64,000 nucleotides of DNA from positions 1,663,823-1,727,822 of the forward strand of contig NZ_AP025481.1 in the NCBI RefSeq assembly GCF_024347435.1, read 5' to 3'. The stretch is from Vibrio cyclitrophicus. GTDB lineage: Bacteria; Pseudomonadota; Gammaproteobacteria; Enterobacterales; Vibrionaceae. Every line of letters starts with the position of its first letter. Within the stretch, counting starts at the first letter, position 1. Positions 61,119 through 64,000 of the stretch are shown here, one piece after another. The notes beneath the pieces were generated by a model, which was not told where the DNA came from, searched no databases, and saw nothing but the letters and a program-made list of their open reading frames with translations. Made by a program: the position numbers and the translations under genes.

Positions 61119-62209
61119 TGGCTAAAGTTGAATTTAAGAACATCAAAAAATCATTTGGCGACGTTGAAGTTGTAAAAGAGTTTGACTTTACGGTTGAAGA
61201 CGGTGAATTCGTTGTTTTCCTTGGCCCATCTGGCTGTGGTAAATCGACTACGCTACGTATGCTTGCTGGCCTAGAGAGCATCAGCTCTGGCGACATCGTC
61301 GTTGGCGGTAAGCTGATGAATAAAGTCGACGCGAAAGATCGTGACTTAGCGATGGTATTCCAAAGCTACGCGCTTTACCCACACATGACGGTTTATGAGA
61401 ACATCGCCTTTGCACTAAAACTGAAAGGCATGCCGAAAGCAGAAATCGACGTAGAAGTACTGAAAGCAGCAAAAATGCTTGAACTTGATCCGTTACTGAG
61501 CCGTAAGCCGAAAGAGCTTTCTGGTGGTCAACGTCAGCGTGTTGCGATGGGCCGTGCGATGGTTCGTACGCCTAAGGTTTTCTTGTTTGATGAGCCGTTA
61601 TCTAACCTTGATGCAAAACTGCGTGGCGTGATGCGTGAAGAGATCAAACACCTACATCGTGAACTAAAAACCACAACGATCTACGTAACCCATGATCAGA
61701 TCGAAGCAATGACGCTGGCCGATCGCATTGTGATTTTAAAAGATGGTTATGTGGCACAAGTCGGTACGCCAACTGAGGTGTTCCAACGCCCTGCTAACAA
61801 GTTTGTCGCGCAATTCATTGGTAACCCATCAATGAATATGCTGGAAGCGAAATTGACTGAAACAGAAGGTGAGTACTTCGTAGAACTTGGCGATGTAAAA
61901 ATTCCACTGCCTGAGCGATTCAAATCTTTGGCGTCGAAAAATCTAGCGCTGCATTTTGGTGTTCGTCCAACAGACATTCACCTACGTGCTGAGCAAGTGG
62001 ACCACGATCGCGTACTGCCATTCCCTGTGAAAATAAAAGACAAGGAATTACTGGGCGCAAGCATTCTTCTGAAAACAGAAATCGGCGGTCAACCGTTAAT
62101 GGTTGAAACTCAAGCGGCTGAAGTAGACGTGAAAGAACTGACACTTTACTTGGACTTGGATGCATTCCACCTGTTTGACGCGCTAAGCGAAAACTCGCTA
62201 GCGAGCTAG
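61118..62209 (+). CDS. Sugar ABC importer ATPase (MalK/UgpC type)
   Basis: 363 residues. Walker A GPSGCGKS, Q-loop MVFQSYALYPHMTVYENIAF, signature LSGGQRQRVAMGRAM, Walker B VFLFDEPLSNLDA, switch VTHDQIEAMTLADRI, then a TOBE/OB-fold regulatory domain from about residue 235. It drives the two permeases of this operon, and might also serve other importers as MsmX does. Overlaps the GH1 gene by one base. Confidence 0.95.
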   Translation: MAKVEFKNIKKSFGDVEVVKEFDFTVEDGEFVVFLGPSGCGKSTTLRMLAGLESISSGDIVVGGKLMNKVDAKDRDLAMVFQSYALYPHMTVYENIAFALKLKGMPKAEIDVEVLKAAKMLELDPLLSRKPKELSGGQRQRVAMGRAMVRTPKVFLFDEPLSNLDAKLRGVMREEIKHLHRELKTTTIYVTHDQIEAMTLADRIVILKDGYVAQVGTPTEVFQRPANKFVAQFIGNPSMNMLEAKLTETEGEYFVELGDVKIPLPERFKSLASKNLALHFGVRPTDIHLRAEQVDHDRVLPFPVKIKDKELLGASILLKTEIGGQPLMVETQAAEVDVKELTLYLDLDAFHLFDALSENSLAS

Positions 62210-62299
62210 TTCGTTAAATAAAGCGAGTTCGAGACAACAGATTCAAATGGTTCAGTCAGCCATCGAGCTGATATCAACCAACTTACGACAAATTGTTTG

Positions 62300-62322
62300 G
62301 CCCTTCCTGATTTGGGAGGGGC
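62300..62322 (+). other. Hairpin covering the GH94 ribosome-binding region
   Basis: GCCCTTCC (62300-62307) pairs with GGAGGGGC (one G-T pair, 7-base loop). The G-rich strand is part of the purine stretch before the GH94 start, so the hairpin could reduce translation. Confidence 0.45.
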
Positions 62323-62336
62323 TGGGGATAGTGATG

Positions 62337-64000
62337 ATGAAATTCGGATATTTTGACGATAAAAACAAAGAATACGTAGCAACCACACCGTGTACACCGA
62401 TCAAATGGTGTAACTATGTGGGCACATTAGATTTCGGTGGCATTGTAGATAGCAACGGCGGCGTGTTGTTGTGTAAAGGCGATCCGGCACTCAACCGCAT
62501 CACCAAGTACATTGCTCAACTGCCAAACTCAGATTTCAAAGGCTCGACCTTATACCTTAAGGTGCGTGATGAAGCAGGGAATGTAGAAGTGTTTTCTCCT
62601 TTTTACACACCAACTCTGAAGCCATTGGATAAGTTTGAAAACCATACGGGTTTGTCTTACACCACCATTATTGCGGAAGCATTCGGTGTGCGCTGTGAAG
62701 CGACCTTCTTTGTGCCAAAGTCTGACCAAGTACTGTTGCAAGACATCAAAGTCACCAACATTTCAGACAAAGCGCTGCACGTTGATGTGGTACCCGTGTA
62801 TGAGTTCACTCACTTTGATGCACTTAAGCAACTATTAAACGCAGACTGGGTTCCACAAACTATGACGCTTAAAGCGCATCAGCAAGAGTCGGGTCATACC
62901 GTGCTTGAGCAATACGCTTTCATGAAGCGTGATTACGCGGTTAACCTTATGACAGCGGATCGCCCTGCGACTTCTTTTGACGGTGATCGCCAGTCGTTTT
63001 TAGGCAATTTGGGATACGGTACATGGGCAGCGCCAGAAGCGCTAAACAATGATGAACTGGGTAATACTGAGTGCTTGCGTGGCGATAACATTGGCGCACT
63101 AAATCTGCGCTTGGGTTGGTTATCACCAGAGCAGACAGAACGTACGATTGTACAAATCGCGCAAGAACAGAGCCTAGAAGCTGCACTGCCTCTATTGGCT
63201 AAATATCGTGACCATCAAGTGGTCGATTCTGCTTTCGCTGAACTGGCTGAACATTGGGATGGTTACCTACAAGCGGTTCAGGTTGAAACGCCAGACCCAG
63301 CAATGAACTCAATGCTTAACGTACATAACCCACGTCAGTGCCACACAACCAAGAACTGGTCTCGTTACCTGTCTCTGTATCAGCTTGGCTATGGCGCTCG
63401 TGGTATCGGTTTCCGTGACTCTTCTCAAGATACTTTGGGTGTGATTACTCACATGCCAGAAGAGGCGCGTGAGTTCATTGAGCGTCTCTTGTCTGTTCAG
63501 AATACTAACGGTTCTGCGATGCATCAGTTCTTCCCATCAACGATGGAAGCGAACGCGGGTGACTCTCGTGAAGAGGAAGACCGTCCTGATTACTACGGCG
63601 ATGATCACCTGTGGATCATCTACGCGGTCACTCAATATGTGAAAGAAACGGGTAATGCAGACTTCTTGAATAAAGAGATCCCGTTCTATCAAAAAGATAA
63701 AGCGGGCAACCCAGTTGAAACGGGAACGGTTTGGAACCACCTGTGCCGCGCGATTGAATTTACCTACACCAATACCGGCGAGCACGGTCTACCGCTATTG
63801 GGTTTTGCTGACTGGAATGACACGGTGAACCTGCCAACGGGTGCTGAATCGATGATGGTGGCGAACATGTACGGCAAAGCACTGCTCGACATGTTGGATT
63901 TGTGTGAGTTGCGTGGTGAAGCACAATTGACAGTTAAGTTTAAAGATCAGTACCAACAGATGCAGAGTACAGTCAATGAGTGCGGCTGGGATGGTGAATG
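62337..64000 (+). CDS. GH94 beta-glycoside phosphorylase, 3' end outside window
   Basis: 554 residues visible, frame open to the right edge; the full family length is about 800. It starts MKFGYFDDKNKEYVATTP, as GH94 enzymes do (two further in-frame starts lie at 62331 and 62334). Catalytic region: HTTKNWSRYLSLYQLGYGARG, GFRDSSQDTLGVITHMP, DDHLWIIYAVTQY, and LLGFADWNDTVNLPTGAES, where Asp492 matches the general acid of cellobiose/chitobiose phosphorylases. It splits an intracellular beta-linked disaccharide with phosphate into sugar-1-phosphate and sugar. Cellobiose, laminaribiose and others cannot be separated by eye. Likely last or near-last gene of the operon. Confidence 0.9.
   Translation, partial: MKFGYFDDKNKEYVATTPCTPIKWCNYVGTLDFGGIVDSNGGVLLCKGDPALNRITKYIAQLPNSDFKGSTLYLKVRDEAGNVEVFSPFYTPTLKPLDKFENHTGLSYTTIIAEAFGVRCEATFFVPKSDQVLLQDIKVTNISDKALHVDVVPVYEFTHFDALKQLLNADWVPQTMTLKAHQQESGHTVLEQYAFMKRDYAVNLMTADRPATSFDGDRQSFLGNLGYGTWAAPEALNNDELGNTECLRGDNIGALNLRLGWLSPEQTERTIVQIAQEQSLEAALPLLAKYRDHQVVDSAFAELAEHWDGYLQAVQVETPDPAMNSMLNVHNPRQCHTTKNWSRYLSLYQLGYGARGIGFRDSSQDTLGVITHMPEEAREFIERLLSVQNTNGSAMHQFFPSTMEANAGDSREEEDRPDYYGDDHLWIIYAVTQYVKETGNADFLNKEIPFYQKDKAGNPVETGTVWNHLCRAIEFTYTNTGEHGLPLLGFADWNDTVNLPTGAESMMVANMYGKALLDMLDLCELRGEAQLTVKFKDQYQQMQSTVNECGWDGE

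Overview
The window looks like a chromosomal segment of a marine Vibrio, probably near the Splendidus/Harveyi groups. The reasons are a modular ChiA-type GH18 chitinase with the Vibrio domain order and catalytic Glu315, an NhaD antiporter, a DUF2850 protein (a family I know mainly from Vibrio), PpnP, and a CsrB-type RNA with a GacA/VarA-type upstream site. I see no phage, insertion sequence, integron, CRISPR array, rRNA or tRNA. The species assignment is inference.

Layout. 1-1.2 kb: alkylation repair (alkA cut by the left edge, then ogt). 1.4-4.4 kb: lipoprotein, nhaD, a frameshifted transporter remnant, and a protein-free interval that encodes a CsrB-family RNA on the minus strand with promoter, terminator and distant activator palindrome. 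4.4-11.9 kb: small membrane and periplasmic proteins, a cupin AraC regulator, an acyltransferase, an AEC transporter preceded by an octanucleotide repeat, and a TetR regulator that appears to share an operator with an alpha/beta hydrolase. 12-19.5 kb: chitinase, DUF2850, ppnP, pirin, diguanylate cyclase, DUF1840. 19.6-22.6 kb: a very large secreted alkaline-phosphatase-superfamily protein. 22.9-29.5 kb: hexose-phosphate uptake (uhpT, uhpABC) followed by manA. The uhpT and manA promoters share the same CRP-like site plus a 43-bp element at identical spacing, so manA probably belongs to the UhpA regulon.

29.5-36.3 kb: GNAT remnant, DUF465, trhO, two GNAT enzymes, a PLP aminotransferase facing an AraC/GyrI-like regulator, and a MATE exporter. 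36.4-41.4 kb: an oligopeptide/nickel-type ABC importer with two ATPases, a lipoprotein receptor and both permeases fused in one chain. 41.9-49.1 kb: lactate utilisation (Fe-S/FAD D-lactate dehydrogenase, lldD, lldP, divergent LysR gene) with structured RNA-like spacers; then a prolyl oligopeptidase.

51.3-64 kb: a beta-glucoside/oligosaccharide locus with an outer-membrane porin, chemoreceptor, LacI regulator, binding protein, two permeases, GH1 beta-glucosidase, MalK/UgpC-type ATPase and a GH94 phosphorylase cut by the right edge. Four LacI-type palindromes (before the porin, two before lacI, one inside the first permease gene) and a CRP-like site suggest one regulon. The implied flow is diffusion through the porin, chemotaxis toward the sugar, ABC import of intact oligosaccharide, then cytoplasmic hydrolysis and phosphorolysis.
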